Assembly: GCA_023410475.1 (NCBI GenBank)
Contig: JAEYPS010000032.1
Coordinates: forward strand, 248,001 to 312,000
Source of the DNA: Bacillota bacterium
GTDB taxonomy: Bacteria > Bacillota > Clostridia > Christensenellales > SZUA-584
Reading direction: 5' to 3'
DNA length: 64,000 nt
Shown here in pieces: positions 17,693-24,910 of the stretch. The number at the start of each line of letters is the position of its first letter. The stretch's first letter is position 1. Both the position numbers and the translations under genes were made by a program. A model generated the notes under the pieces. It worked only from the letters and a program-made list of their open reading frames with translations. It ran no database searches and was not told where the DNA came from.

Positions 17693-17702
17693 TAGTTAAC
17701 TA
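17693..17702. promoter_or_regulatory. Possible GntR operator
   Basis: Perfect palindrome TAGTTAACTA lies just downstream of the expected transcription start of the GntR gene, a place where binding would block transcription. Autoregulation by the GntR protein is inferred. Confidence 0.5.
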
Positions 17703-17716
17703 AGGCGGTAATCATA

Positions 17717-18079
17717 ATGAGATTGGATTTTCAAAGCGAGACGCCGATATTTTTGCAGATAGCAGAAGAGATAGAAAGCGCTATAATATCGGGCGCGTAT
17801 GAAGAAGATGCCCAGATACCTTCTACTACGGAAATATCGGTGAGCCACAAAATAAACCCCGCCACCGTGCTCAAAGGGATAACGATACTCGTCAGCGACG
17901 GTATAATCTACAAGAAAAGAGGTCTTGGGATGTTTGTGGCCGCGGGCGCAAAGCAAAAGATAATAGGGAAGAGAAGAAAGGCGTTTTCTGACAAATATGT
18001 TATGCCGCTGATATCCGAAGCGAAGAAGTTGTCAATGGATATCGGTGATATAGAAGAATTGATAAAGAGAGGTTTTTAA
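17717..18079 (+). CDS. GntR-family transcriptional regulator, YtrA type
   Basis: Short regulator of 120 residues. The winged helix-turn-helix (about 8-75) shows the GntR pattern PIFLQIAEEIESAIISGAY, then QIPSTTEISVSHKINPATVLKGITIL and the wing GIIYKKRGLGMFV. The C-terminal part of about 45 residues is helical and lacks a ligand-binding domain, as in the YtrA subfamily. YtrA-type genes usually lead operons with ABC transporters and repress them; the ATPase gene here starts two bases after the stop. Promoter and palindrome ahead of the gene fit autoregulation. Confidence 0.92.
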   Translation: MRLDFQSETPIFLQIAEEIESAIISGAYEEDAQIPSTTEISVSHKINPATVLKGITILVSDGIIYKKRGLGMFVAAGAKQKIIGKRRKAFSDKYVMPLISEAKKLSMDIGDIEELIKRGF

Positions 18080-18080
18080 C

Positions 18081-18932
18081 ATGGGCTGCATTGAAATAAG
18101 AGGCGTGACGAAGCAGTTTGGGGCTACTACGGCTGTAAAAAACGTAACCGCCACTCTTGCCGAAAACAGGATATACGGCCTGCTCGGAAGGAACGGCGCG
18201 GGTAAAACCACGCTGCTCAACATGATAACGAACAAGCTGTTTCCGACGTCGGGAGAGATATTGATAGACGGGGAGAGCGTATACGAGAACGACAAAGCGC
18301 TCTCTAAGGTCTATTGCATGGGTGAAAGCCGCATGTACCCGGATACCATGAGAATAAAAGAGGTATTCAAATGGACAAAGGAATTCTATCCGGACATGGA
18401 TACGGACTACGCGGGAAAGCTTGCCGAAAAGTTCGATCTTAACCTTAGGAAAAAGGTAAAGGAGCTTTCGACCGGCTACATGTCCGTATTCCAGATAATA
18501 ATCGCACTATCCTGCGGCGCTCCGATATTGCTGCTCGACGAGCCCGTTTTGGGGCTTGACGCGAATTTTCGCGATTTGTTTTATCGAGAGCTGCTAGAAA
18601 ATTACAGCAGCAAACCGAGGACGATAGTTATATCCACTCACCTTATCGAAGAGGCCGCGGAAGTAATAGAAAACGTAATAATAATAAAAGAAGGCGAGAT
18701 CCTGCTTCAGGACAAAGCGGAGCATCTTTTGTCGATGGGATATACGGTAACAGGCCCGCAGAGGCTTGTCGATGAGGTTACTCACGGGCGCAACATAATA
18801 GGGGCCGATACTCTTGGAGGCATAAAGAGCGTCTATATGCTCGAAGAGCTAGACAAGGGAACCGTGCCCGAAGGCGTTGAGGTGTCGGGCATGAAGCTTC
18901 AGAACCTGTTTATCCACCTCACAAATTCATAA
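18081..18932 (+). CDS. ABC transporter ATP-binding protein
   Basis: ATPase subunit of 283 residues. Walker A is GRNGAGKTT (about residue 37), Walker B is ILLLDEP, followed by a switch His in VISTHL. The signature is degenerate: LSTGYMSVFQ replaces the usual LSGGQ. A C-terminal domain of about 80 residues follows. It belongs with the GntR regulator ahead and the membrane protein behind. The gene order resembles the Ytr/Bcr-like exporters that act on lipids or antibiotics; the cargo is unknown. Confidence 0.9.
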   Translation: MGCIEIRGVTKQFGATTAVKNVTATLAENRIYGLLGRNGAGKTTLLNMITNKLFPTSGEILIDGESVYENDKALSKVYCMGESRMYPDTMRIKEVFKWTKEFYPDMDTDYAGKLAEKFDLNLRKKVKELSTGYMSVFQIIIALSCGAPILLLDEPVLGLDANFRDLFYRELLENYSSKPRTIVISTHLIEEAAEVIENVIIIKEGEILLQDKAEHLLSMGYTVTGPQRLVDEVTHGRNIIGADTLGGIKSVYMLEELDKGTVPEGVEVSGMKLQNLFIHLTNS

Positions 18933-18944
18933 AGGAGAATGAAT

Positions 18945-19688
18945 ATGAAATTTAAAGCTGCATTAAAATATCAACTGTGGGGCATGAAAAAGCCGCTGAT
19001 TGTATTTTACATCATCATATACGCGCTGACGATATTTTTCATGGCGCAGCGGCTTATCTGGAATGACCCTGATATCCGGTTTACGAGCAGCGGACTTGAA
19101 GTGGCTTCGATAATATTCCTGTTCGTATGCGGGCTTAACTCGTTTAAGACGGCATTTCATATGTCCCTCGTAAACGGCGTGTCACGGCGCACGATGTTCA
19201 AAAGCTTCGCCGCCACGGTCGTGCCTGTAGCGGCGGGCATGGCGCTCATCGACAGCCTCAACCATCTGCTGCTTTCATCTCCAGGTCGCTACAAGTCGCT
19301 GTTTTATCAGATGTATAACACACGCTATGGGGAGGGCGTGAGCGCGCAGGTCATCGCAGAAGGCTTTTTGTGGATGTTTGCGATATATATGTTTGCAATG
19401 ATGGCCGGATTCTTTATTACCACGCTGTATTACCGAATGAACAAGCCTGTAAAGCTGCTCGTATCCATCGGCGTTCCGGTCTTTATGTTTATGGTGCTGC
19501 CTTATATAGACGCCACCATATTCCGTGGGGCAGTATTCAGGGCCATAGGGTACTTCTTTGCGAAGGCGGGAGGCTATCTTGACGGGTATAACCCATATAT
19601 AGCGGTTTTGTCGGGCGTACTCGCGTTCGTGGCTTTTGGGGCTTTGAGCTTCCTTGCCATGCGGCGGGCGACTGTAAAAGGAGCCTGA
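18945..19688 (+). CDS. ABC transporter permease
   Basis: Membrane protein of 247 residues with six predicted membrane segments and short loops, fitting an ABC-2-like permease half. It begins MKFKAALKYQLWGMKKPL. The ATG used is seven bases after AAAGGAG; an ATG two codons upstream lies too close to that site. It pairs with the ATPase encoded 12 bases upstream. The sequence is not specific enough to name the substrate. A hairpin that may end the operon follows. Confidence 0.8.
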   Translation: MKFKAALKYQLWGMKKPLIVFYIIIYALTIFFMAQRLIWNDPDIRFTSSGLEVASIIFLFVCGLNSFKTAFHMSLVNGVSRRTMFKSFAATVVPVAAGMALIDSLNHLLLSSPGRYKSLFYQMYNTRYGEGVSAQVIAEGFLWMFAIYMFAMMAGFFITTLYYRMNKPVKLLVSIGVPVFMFMVLPYIDATIFRGAVFRAIGYFFAKAGGYLDGYNPYIAVLSGVLAFVAFGALSFLAMRRATVKGA

Positions 19689-19723
19689 TCAAGTAAATAC
19701 CTGGGATATAGAGTGTGATTAAG

Positions 19724-19760
19724 CGGCCACGAAGAGCGAAGACTTTCGGGGCCGTTATTA
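19724..19760 (+). terminator. Possible terminator after the ABC permease gene
   Basis: Interrupted inverted repeat CGGCC-A-CGAA / TTCG-G-GGCCG followed by TTATTATTTA. The stem has one mismatch and a ten-base or longer loop. Confidence 0.45.
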
Positions 19761-19842
19761 TTTACTGACGACTTATGATTATTGACGTTGTTTTTTGTAT
19801 GCGTTAATATGATTACAGGTGCTGGTGAGAAAAGAAGGCATA

Positions 19843-20904
19843 ATGAAAAGGACTATTATCAGTATAATCTTAGCAGCCGTCATTTTTGCGGGGTGCACAC
19901 CCAAATCGCCGGGGCAGGTCTCGGTTACGTTCATTCCGGAGCCCGGCTCTGAAAGCATACATGCGGAACCTAACGGCATCGTTGACCCTAACAAGACATA
20001 TTCGTATGAGCAGATGCTTTCCGATACGGATAAACTCAAGGCTCTGTATCCCGATCTGATAGCTTCCGAAATTATAGGCAAGTCTGTGGAAGACAGAGAC
20101 ATACTGCTGATAAAATTCGGCAAAGGCGATAACAAGATAATGTTCGCCGGGTCGCATCACGCCCGCGAGTATATAACAACGACGTTCCTGATGGAGACTA
20201 TAGACGAATACGCGCGTGCATACGTCAGCTCCGGAACTTACGGCGGATTCGACGTGCGTTCACTGCTTGACGAGGCGACAATCTACATCGTTCCCATGGT
20301 TAACCCTGACGGCGTTAACCTCGTTCAAAACGGCATAGACGCGGTAAAGGACAAGGAAAGCGTAATGGGTATGCGCATGCTGCAGGACGGGTATGACAAA
20401 TGGAAGGCAAACATAAACGGCGTTGACCTAAACAGACAGTATCCCTGCTACTGGGACGAGAAGGACAGCAGCACGGATGTCCCCAGCTCAGAGATGTACA
20501 AAGGCGCTGCGCCCGCGACTGAGCCTGAGGTGCAGGCGGTAATGAAGCTTTGCGGCGACAACGAATTTTTGCTCGCGGCGTCGTTCCATACGAAGGGCGA
20601 AGTGATATACTGGGCGGACAGCGGAACGAACGAGGCTATAGCGGCATCCGAGCCCATAGCGCAGACGCTCGCCGACGTTACGGGCTATAAGCTCATGCCG
20701 GTCTCGCAGGACCCCGCGGTATACGCGGCCGGGTTTGAGAACTGGTTCCGGCAGGAATTTATGCGCCCAGCTTTTTGCGTTGAGCTTACCCCACCCGATG
20801 GAGGCTCCGCGCCCCACGACGACAGCGCGTTTTCATCATTGATATGGAGCAAGGCGAAATACCTTTGCGCCGAGCTTATAAAACAGGCGCTGGTAATAAA
20901 TTGA
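19843..20904 (+). CDS. M14-family zinc carboxypeptidase, lipoprotein
   Basis: Secreted, lipid-anchored metallopeptidase of about 353 residues. The start was moved to the ATG after AAGAAGG, which gives a signal peptide with lipobox FAGC. The M14 zinc site is visible: HAREY (His and Glu of HxxE) after GSHH, and the second His in FHTKGEVIYWAD. DLNRQYPCYW carries the substrate-binding Asn-Arg, and FCVELTPP holds the catalytic Glu. M14 enzymes of this kind in Firmicutes often cut gamma-D-glutamyl-diaminopimelate bonds in peptidoglycan fragments, so murein peptide recycling is a likely but unproven role. It appears to be a single-gene unit. Confidence 0.9.
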   Translation: MKRTIISIILAAVIFAGCTPKSPGQVSVTFIPEPGSESIHAEPNGIVDPNKTYSYEQMLSDTDKLKALYPDLIASEIIGKSVEDRDILLIKFGKGDNKIMFAGSHHAREYITTTFLMETIDEYARAYVSSGTYGGFDVRSLLDEATIYIVPMVNPDGVNLVQNGIDAVKDKESVMGMRMLQDGYDKWKANINGVDLNRQYPCYWDEKDSSTDVPSSEMYKGAAPATEPEVQAVMKLCGDNEFLLAASFHTKGEVIYWADSGTNEAIAASEPIAQTLADVTGYKLMPVSQDPAVYAAGFENWFRQEFMRPAFCVELTPPDGGSAPHDDSAFSSLIWSKAKYLCAELIKQALVIN

Positions 20905-21001
20905 CGCGAAATCGTAACAAGCTTACGGATTTTCAGTGCCGATATATGATAAAATAGTAATATAGCATAAAGGCAATGATAGCGATGAAGGGAGTACCGG
21001 T

Positions 21002-21211
21002 ATGGCGGAACAGACATATAAAGTAAAAGGCATGAGCTGCGGCCACTGCGTGATGCACGTCAAAAACGCCGTGGAAGAGCTTGTCGGCGTGGAAAACTGC
21101 GATGTGAATCTTGAAAAAGAAACCATGACCGTAAGATTCGACGACAGCAAAGTAAACATAACTGATTTCAAGGCCGCGGTAAGCGAAGCGGGATACACGC
21201 TGGAAGGATAG
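21002..21211 (+). CDS. Heavy-metal-associated (HMA) domain protein, CopZ-like
   Basis: Small soluble protein of 69 residues consisting of one HMA domain. The metal site is GMSCGHC (Cys15, Cys18), followed by the typical helix VMHVKNAVEEL and strands CDVNLEKETMTV. Such proteins carry Cu(I) to P-type ATPases; no copper ATPase or CsoR gene is beside it. An AAGGGAG site precedes the ATG. Cargo assignment to copper is by family. Confidence 0.88.
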   Translation: MAEQTYKVKGMSCGHCVMHVKNAVEELVGVENCDVNLEKETMTVRFDDSKVNITDFKAAVSEAGYTLEG

Positions 21212-21223
21212 AGCATTATTCTT

Positions 21224-21244
21224 GGCGCCGGGTTTTCCGGCGCT
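21224..21244 (+). terminator. Hairpin after the HMA gene
   Basis: Stem GCGCCGG / CCGGCGC with a short T-rich loop lies 13 bases after the stop. No long T tract follows, so termination would be weak. A very similar hairpin lies about 130 bases downstream. Confidence 0.45.
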
Positions 21245-21371
21245 TAAGACTGCAAAACTGAAATGTCATTCTTAATGCGCGAAGCTTTGTAATGGCTTGT
21301 ACAAATACTTACCTTCGATTACCGCGAAGCGGACAGTATGGAAGTACACTCGATTATAAATAAACTTAGGG

Positions 21372-21393
21372 CGCCGGATTTCCGGCGTTTTTT
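21372..21393 (+). terminator. Rho-independent terminator ahead of the MerR gene
   Basis: Stem CGCCGG / CCGGCG with loop ATTT, followed by six T. It would isolate the MerR gene from upstream transcription. Confidence 0.8.
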
Positions 21394-21420
21394 CGTGTGA
21401 AAAAATATATTATTTATCGC

Positions 21421-21451
21421 TTGACATTGACGTTACGTAATAGTTTACGCT
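21421..21451 (+). promoter_or_regulatory. MerR-type promoter with 19-base spacer
   Basis: TTGACA and TACGCT are separated by 19 bases, longer than the usual 17. The spacer holds a dyad centred on GACGTTACGTAA. This long spacer with a central dyad is characteristic of promoters that MerR-family activators untwist; it stands directly before the MerR gene, so autoregulation is likely. Confidence 0.65.
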
Positions 21452-21473
21452 ACACTTGAAAGGAGGTGAGAAC

Positions 21474-22229
21474 ATGGAGTACACGATAAACAAACTTGCG
21501 AAGACAGCGGGAGTCAGCACGAGAACGCTGAGGTTTTACGACCAGAAAGGGCTGCTCAAACCCATGGGAATAAATCCGTCGGGCTACAGGATATACGGGC
21601 AGAAGCAGGTAGAAAAGCTTCAGCAGATAATGTTTTACAGGGAGCTTGGCGTAAGCCTTGAGGATATAAAAAGCATTCTTGGCTCTCCCGGCTTTGACAA
21701 AATGCAGGCTCTTCAAAGCCACCTTAAAGCGCTCAGGGATAAACGGGCACAGCTCGACGCGCTTATAGCTAACGTCGAGAAAACAATATCATATGAAAAA
21801 GGAGAGATAACTATGTCAGACAATGAAAGATTCGAAGGCTTCAAACAGAAGCTTATAGATGAAAACGAGCAGAAATACGGAGATGAGATAAGAAAAAAAT
21901 ACGGCGATGAAACTGTGGATACTTCCAACGCAAAGCTCATGGGCATGTCAAAAGAGCAGTACGCCGATATCGAAAAGCTCTCAGCCGAGCTTAATGAAAC
22001 GCTGAAAGCCGCGTTTGAGCAGGGCGACCCTGAGGGCGGACTTGCTAAAAAGGCGTGCGAGCTTCATAAAAAGTGGCTCATGTGCTTTTGGGGAAGCTAC
22101 AGCAAGCAGGCGCACTTAGGCCTCGCGAAGATGTACGTCGACGATGAGAGGTTCAAAGCGTATTACGACGGCATAACGCCGGGGTGTGCGGAGTTCCTCA
22201 GAGACGCTATAGAGGCTTATTGCAGGTGA
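21474..22229 (+). CDS. MerR-family regulator with TipAS effector domain
   Basis: Regulator of 251 residues. The MerR helix-turn-helix (residues 1-70) reads YTINKLAKTAGVSTRTLRFYDQKGLL, followed by a dimerising coiled coil (about 78-110). The C-terminal half matches the TipAS domain: KYGDEIRKKYGDE, LMGMSKEQY, then HKKWLMCFWGSYSKQAH and TPGCAEFLRDAI. TipAS in Streptomyces TipA binds thiopeptide antibiotics; related regulators (Mta, SkgA) respond to other drugs. The start is the ATG after a perfect AAAGGAGGTG site. The ligand is unknown and no efflux gene is adjacent. Confidence 0.92.
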   Translation: MEYTINKLAKTAGVSTRTLRFYDQKGLLKPMGINPSGYRIYGQKQVEKLQQIMFYRELGVSLEDIKSILGSPGFDKMQALQSHLKALRDKRAQLDALIANVEKTISYEKGEITMSDNERFEGFKQKLIDENEQKYGDEIRKKYGDETVDTSNAKLMGMSKEQYADIEKLSAELNETLKAAFEQGDPEGGLAKKACELHKKWLMCFWGSYSKQAHLGLAKMYVDDERFKAYYDGITPGCAEFLRDAIEAYCR

Positions 22230-22332
22230 TGGGTTGTTAAACCCTGCGGGCCTTTATGCTCAATGCCATTACTTTACATTCTGAGGCTTTTCATATATCA
22301 TGTATCCATAACGTGATTATGGAGGCAGCGGT

Positions 22333-22749
22333 GTGAAAAGCTTCAGAAAAGTATTGATGCTCGATGTGCCAAAAAGAAGAATGTTTATCAATATAACGGG
22401 AGAGGTGGAGGACGCGCTTCGGGAGAGCGGCATAAAAGAGGGGCTTTGCCTCGTAAACGCCATGCATATAACGGCGAGCGTGTTCATAAACGACGACGAG
22501 TGCGGGCTGCACAGCGATTTTGAAAAGTGGCTCGAAAAACTAGCTCCCGAAATGCCGTATGAGCAGTACGCTCACAACGGCTTTGAGGACAACGCCGACG
22601 CGCACCTCAAGCGTACGGTCATGGGGCGAGAGGTCGTCGTCGCCGTTACCGAGGGCAGGCTCGATTTTGGCCCGTGGGAGCAGATCTTCTACGGCGAGTT
22701 CGACGGCGTGAGAAAAAAGAAATTGATGATAAAGATAATAGGAGAGTAG
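22333..22749 (+). CDS. YjbQ-family (UPF0047) protein
   Basis: Protein of 138 residues of the UPF0047/YjbQ family. It keeps the family motifs NAMHITASVFIND, the conserved His in YAHNGFEDNADAHLK and EGRLDFGPWEQIFYGEFDG. E. coli YjbQ has been linked to a side activity of thiamin phosphate synthesis, but the true role is unclear. The start is GTG, seven bases after GGAGG. The hypothetical gene that follows is 28 bases away, so they may be co-transcribed. Confidence 0.88.
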   Translation: MKSFRKVLMLDVPKRRMFINITGEVEDALRESGIKEGLCLVNAMHITASVFINDDECGLHSDFEKWLEKLAPEMPYEQYAHNGFEDNADAHLKRTVMGREVVVAVTEGRLDFGPWEQIFYGEFDGVRKKKLMIKIIGE

Positions 22750-22777
22750 CCGGTCATAAATATAAGGGGGTGCTCGG

Positions 22778-23326
22778 ATGATAACAGAGATGGATAAGCT
22801 CCAAAGGGCGAAGGAATACCTTGAAAAGCTCGCGCAAGGTATCGATCCGTTCACAGACGAAGAACTTGCGCAGGATACGGTTCTTAACAACGTAAGGCTA
22901 TCGCGTTGCTTCTTCTATGTAGCGGACGTATTAAGGCAGGTTATCGCGAACGGAGGGCATATAAGCGGAGCGGCGGGCGGCCAGCCGTTTTTTATCACCA
23001 ACGAGGAGCTAGCGCGAGTCGAAATCTCGGAAACGCCTATTCCTGTCTCTGTATTTGTAAAGGCCGTGAATGAAGCTGCCTTTGAGCCGCCGAGGAAAAA
23101 GCTGTCGGTATTATCGGTAACAAACTGGCTTGTAAAGGAAGGATACCTCAAATCTCTTGAGACTGAGCCTGGCAGCCATAAAAGAGTATTGACTGAAACG
23201 TCGGCCTCTATCGGCATGTCCTGCGAACAGCGGGAAGGCGCAAGGGGAGCGTATGAAATAATGCTTTATGATAAAAACGCTCAACGCTTCCTGCTTGATA
23301 ATATTAAAAATATAATTAATGCATAA
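22778..23326 (+). CDS. Conserved hypothetical protein
   Basis: Protein of 182 residues that I cannot assign to a characterised family. Its start is MDKLQRAKEYLEKLAQGIDPFTDEEL, and the central part LSRCFFYVADVLRQVIANGG resembles sequences seen in other Firmicutes. It is soluble, without signal peptide. Helix-rich segments around residues 86-120 (VFVKAVNEAAF, LSVLSVTNWLVKEGYL) could form a helix-turn-helix-like fold. A GGGGG run precedes the ATG. A good terminator follows. Function unknown. Confidence 0.75.
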   Translation: MITEMDKLQRAKEYLEKLAQGIDPFTDEELAQDTVLNNVRLSRCFFYVADVLRQVIANGGHISGAAGGQPFFITNEELARVEISETPIPVSVFVKAVNEAAFEPPRKKLSVLSVTNWLVKEGYLKSLETEPGSHKRVLTETSASIGMSCEQREGARGAYEIMLYDKNAQRFLLDNIKNIINA

Positions 23327-23346
23327 CGTGGAAGGCAAGAACAGGC

Positions 23347-23370
23347 AAGGGCTGCGTATGCGGCCTTTTC
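23347..23370 (+). terminator. Terminator after the hypothetical gene
   Basis: Stem AAGGGCTGC / GCGGCCTTT (two G-T pairs) with loop GTAT and a T-rich tail CTATAT. It lies about 20 bases after the stop codon. Confidence 0.7.
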
Positions 23371-23605
23371 TATATCTAACATTTAGGATATATCATTAAT
23401 TATATAGAGTCATATATACTCTTTATTTTTCGTAACAATTAAGCTATAATCATGCGTAAGCAACCACTGATTAAATGAGGTATATAATAGGCGGTTACGT
23501 AAGAAGAACGGAAGCACGGCATTTCTCTTTGGTATATAAGCAATTCCAAAACATCAATGATCTTTTGGATTTTTAATGCGTGCAGGCCTGAAAAGAGGAG
23601 AAAGT

Positions 23606-24898
23606 ATGATTTGGAATGAGAAGGTAGAGTGCGCGCCTAGGGACGAAATAGAAGCCATTCAGGCAGAGCGCCTTAGGAGCACGGTAGAAAGGTGTTACAA
23701 CAACGTTCAGCACTACAGAGAAAAGCTTGACGAGGCGGGGATAAAGCCCGCTGATATCAAGACGCTGTCAGATATCCGCAAGATCCCGTTTACGGTAAAA
23801 GACGAATTACGCGAAAATTACCCGTATAAACTCTTCGCGGTGCCTATGAAGGATGTGGTGAGGATCCACGCGTCTTCGGGCACAACGGGCAAGCCCACGG
23901 TCGTCGGCTATACGAAAGCGGACCTCGACATGTGGTCTGAGGTCATAGCTAGGCTAGTCTGCGCGGCAGGCGCGACGCCCGACGACATAGTGCAGATAAC
24001 GTTCGGGTACACTCTGTTTACGGGAGCGTTCGGGCTGCATTACGGACTTGAGAAGCTCGGGGCGACTATAATACCCATATCGGGCGGAAACACCGAGCGC
24101 CAGCTCATGGTCATGCAGGACTTCGGAACAACGGTGCTAGTGGGGACGCCGTCGTACGCTCTTTATATGGCCGAGTGCGCAAAAAAAGCAGGAATTGACA
24201 CAAAAAAACTTCCGCTAAAACTCGGATTGTTTGGAGGAGAAGGCCACACGGAGGAGATGCGCCGCGAGATAGAGAAAGCGTGGGATATTATAGCTACCGA
24301 AAACTACGGACTTTCCGAGGTCATCGGGCCGGGCGTATCTGGAGAGTGCTATATAAAGAACGGCATGCACATAGCGGAAGACCATTTTTACTGTGAGATA
24401 ATAGACCCCGAAACGCTTGAGCCCGTGCCGTACGGGCAGCCGGGAGAGATGGTAATAACGTCTCTATCCAAAGAGGCGCTCCCCATACTGCGCTACCGCA
24501 CAAAGGATATAACGTGGCTCATACCCGAGAAGTGCGAGTGCGGAAGAACGTCTATGCGCATGGCGAAGATACAGGGGCGCACGGACGACATGCTGATAAT
24601 TCGCGGGGTAAACGTGTTCCCGTCGCAGATAGAGAGCGTGCTGCTAGATATAGAAGACCTCGGGCCCCACTACGAGATAATCGTACGCAAAGACGGATAT
24701 ATGGACAAAATAGAAGTGCTCGTCGAGGTAGTGGACGCGGGGCTTCTAGACAGGTTCAGCGCACTCGAGGCGCTTGAGAAGAAAGTAAAGCACGCGCTGT
24801 ACACCGTGCTCAGCATAGACGCGGACGTGCGGCTCGTAGAGCCCGAATCATTAAAGAGGTTCGAGGGCAAGGCAAAAAGAGTAACAGACTTAAGATAA
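23606..24898 (+). CDS. paaK: Phenylacetate-CoA ligase (first copy)
   Basis: Adenylate-forming CoA ligase of 430 residues. ATP-binding loop SSGTTGKPTVVGYT, later motifs YGLSE and the hinge region DDMLIIRGVNVFPSQIE are complete. PaaK enzymes join arylacetic acids to CoA; beside IorAB the reaction may run backwards and make ATP from arylacetyl-CoA. The start was set at the ATG ten codons inside the open frame, after an AGAGGAG site. It begins the operon paaK-iorA-iorB-paaK-ACT. The second copy, similar along its whole length but clearly diverged, follows iorB. Confidence 0.93.
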   Translation: MIWNEKVECAPRDEIEAIQAERLRSTVERCYNNVQHYREKLDEAGIKPADIKTLSDIRKIPFTVKDELRENYPYKLFAVPMKDVVRIHASSGTTGKPTVVGYTKADLDMWSEVIARLVCAAGATPDDIVQITFGYTLFTGAFGLHYGLEKLGATIIPISGGNTERQLMVMQDFGTTVLVGTPSYALYMAECAKKAGIDTKKLPLKLGLFGGEGHTEEMRREIEKAWDIIATENYGLSEVIGPGVSGECYIKNGMHIAEDHFYCEIIDPETLEPVPYGQPGEMVITSLSKEALPILRYRTKDITWLIPEKCECGRTSMRMAKIQGRTDDMLIIRGVNVFPSQIESVLLDIEDLGPHYEIIVRKDGYMDKIEVLVEVVDAGLLDRFSALEALEKKVKHALYTVLSIDADVRLVEPESLKRFEGKAKRVTDLR

Positions 24899-24910
24899 CG
24901 GGAGACATAC

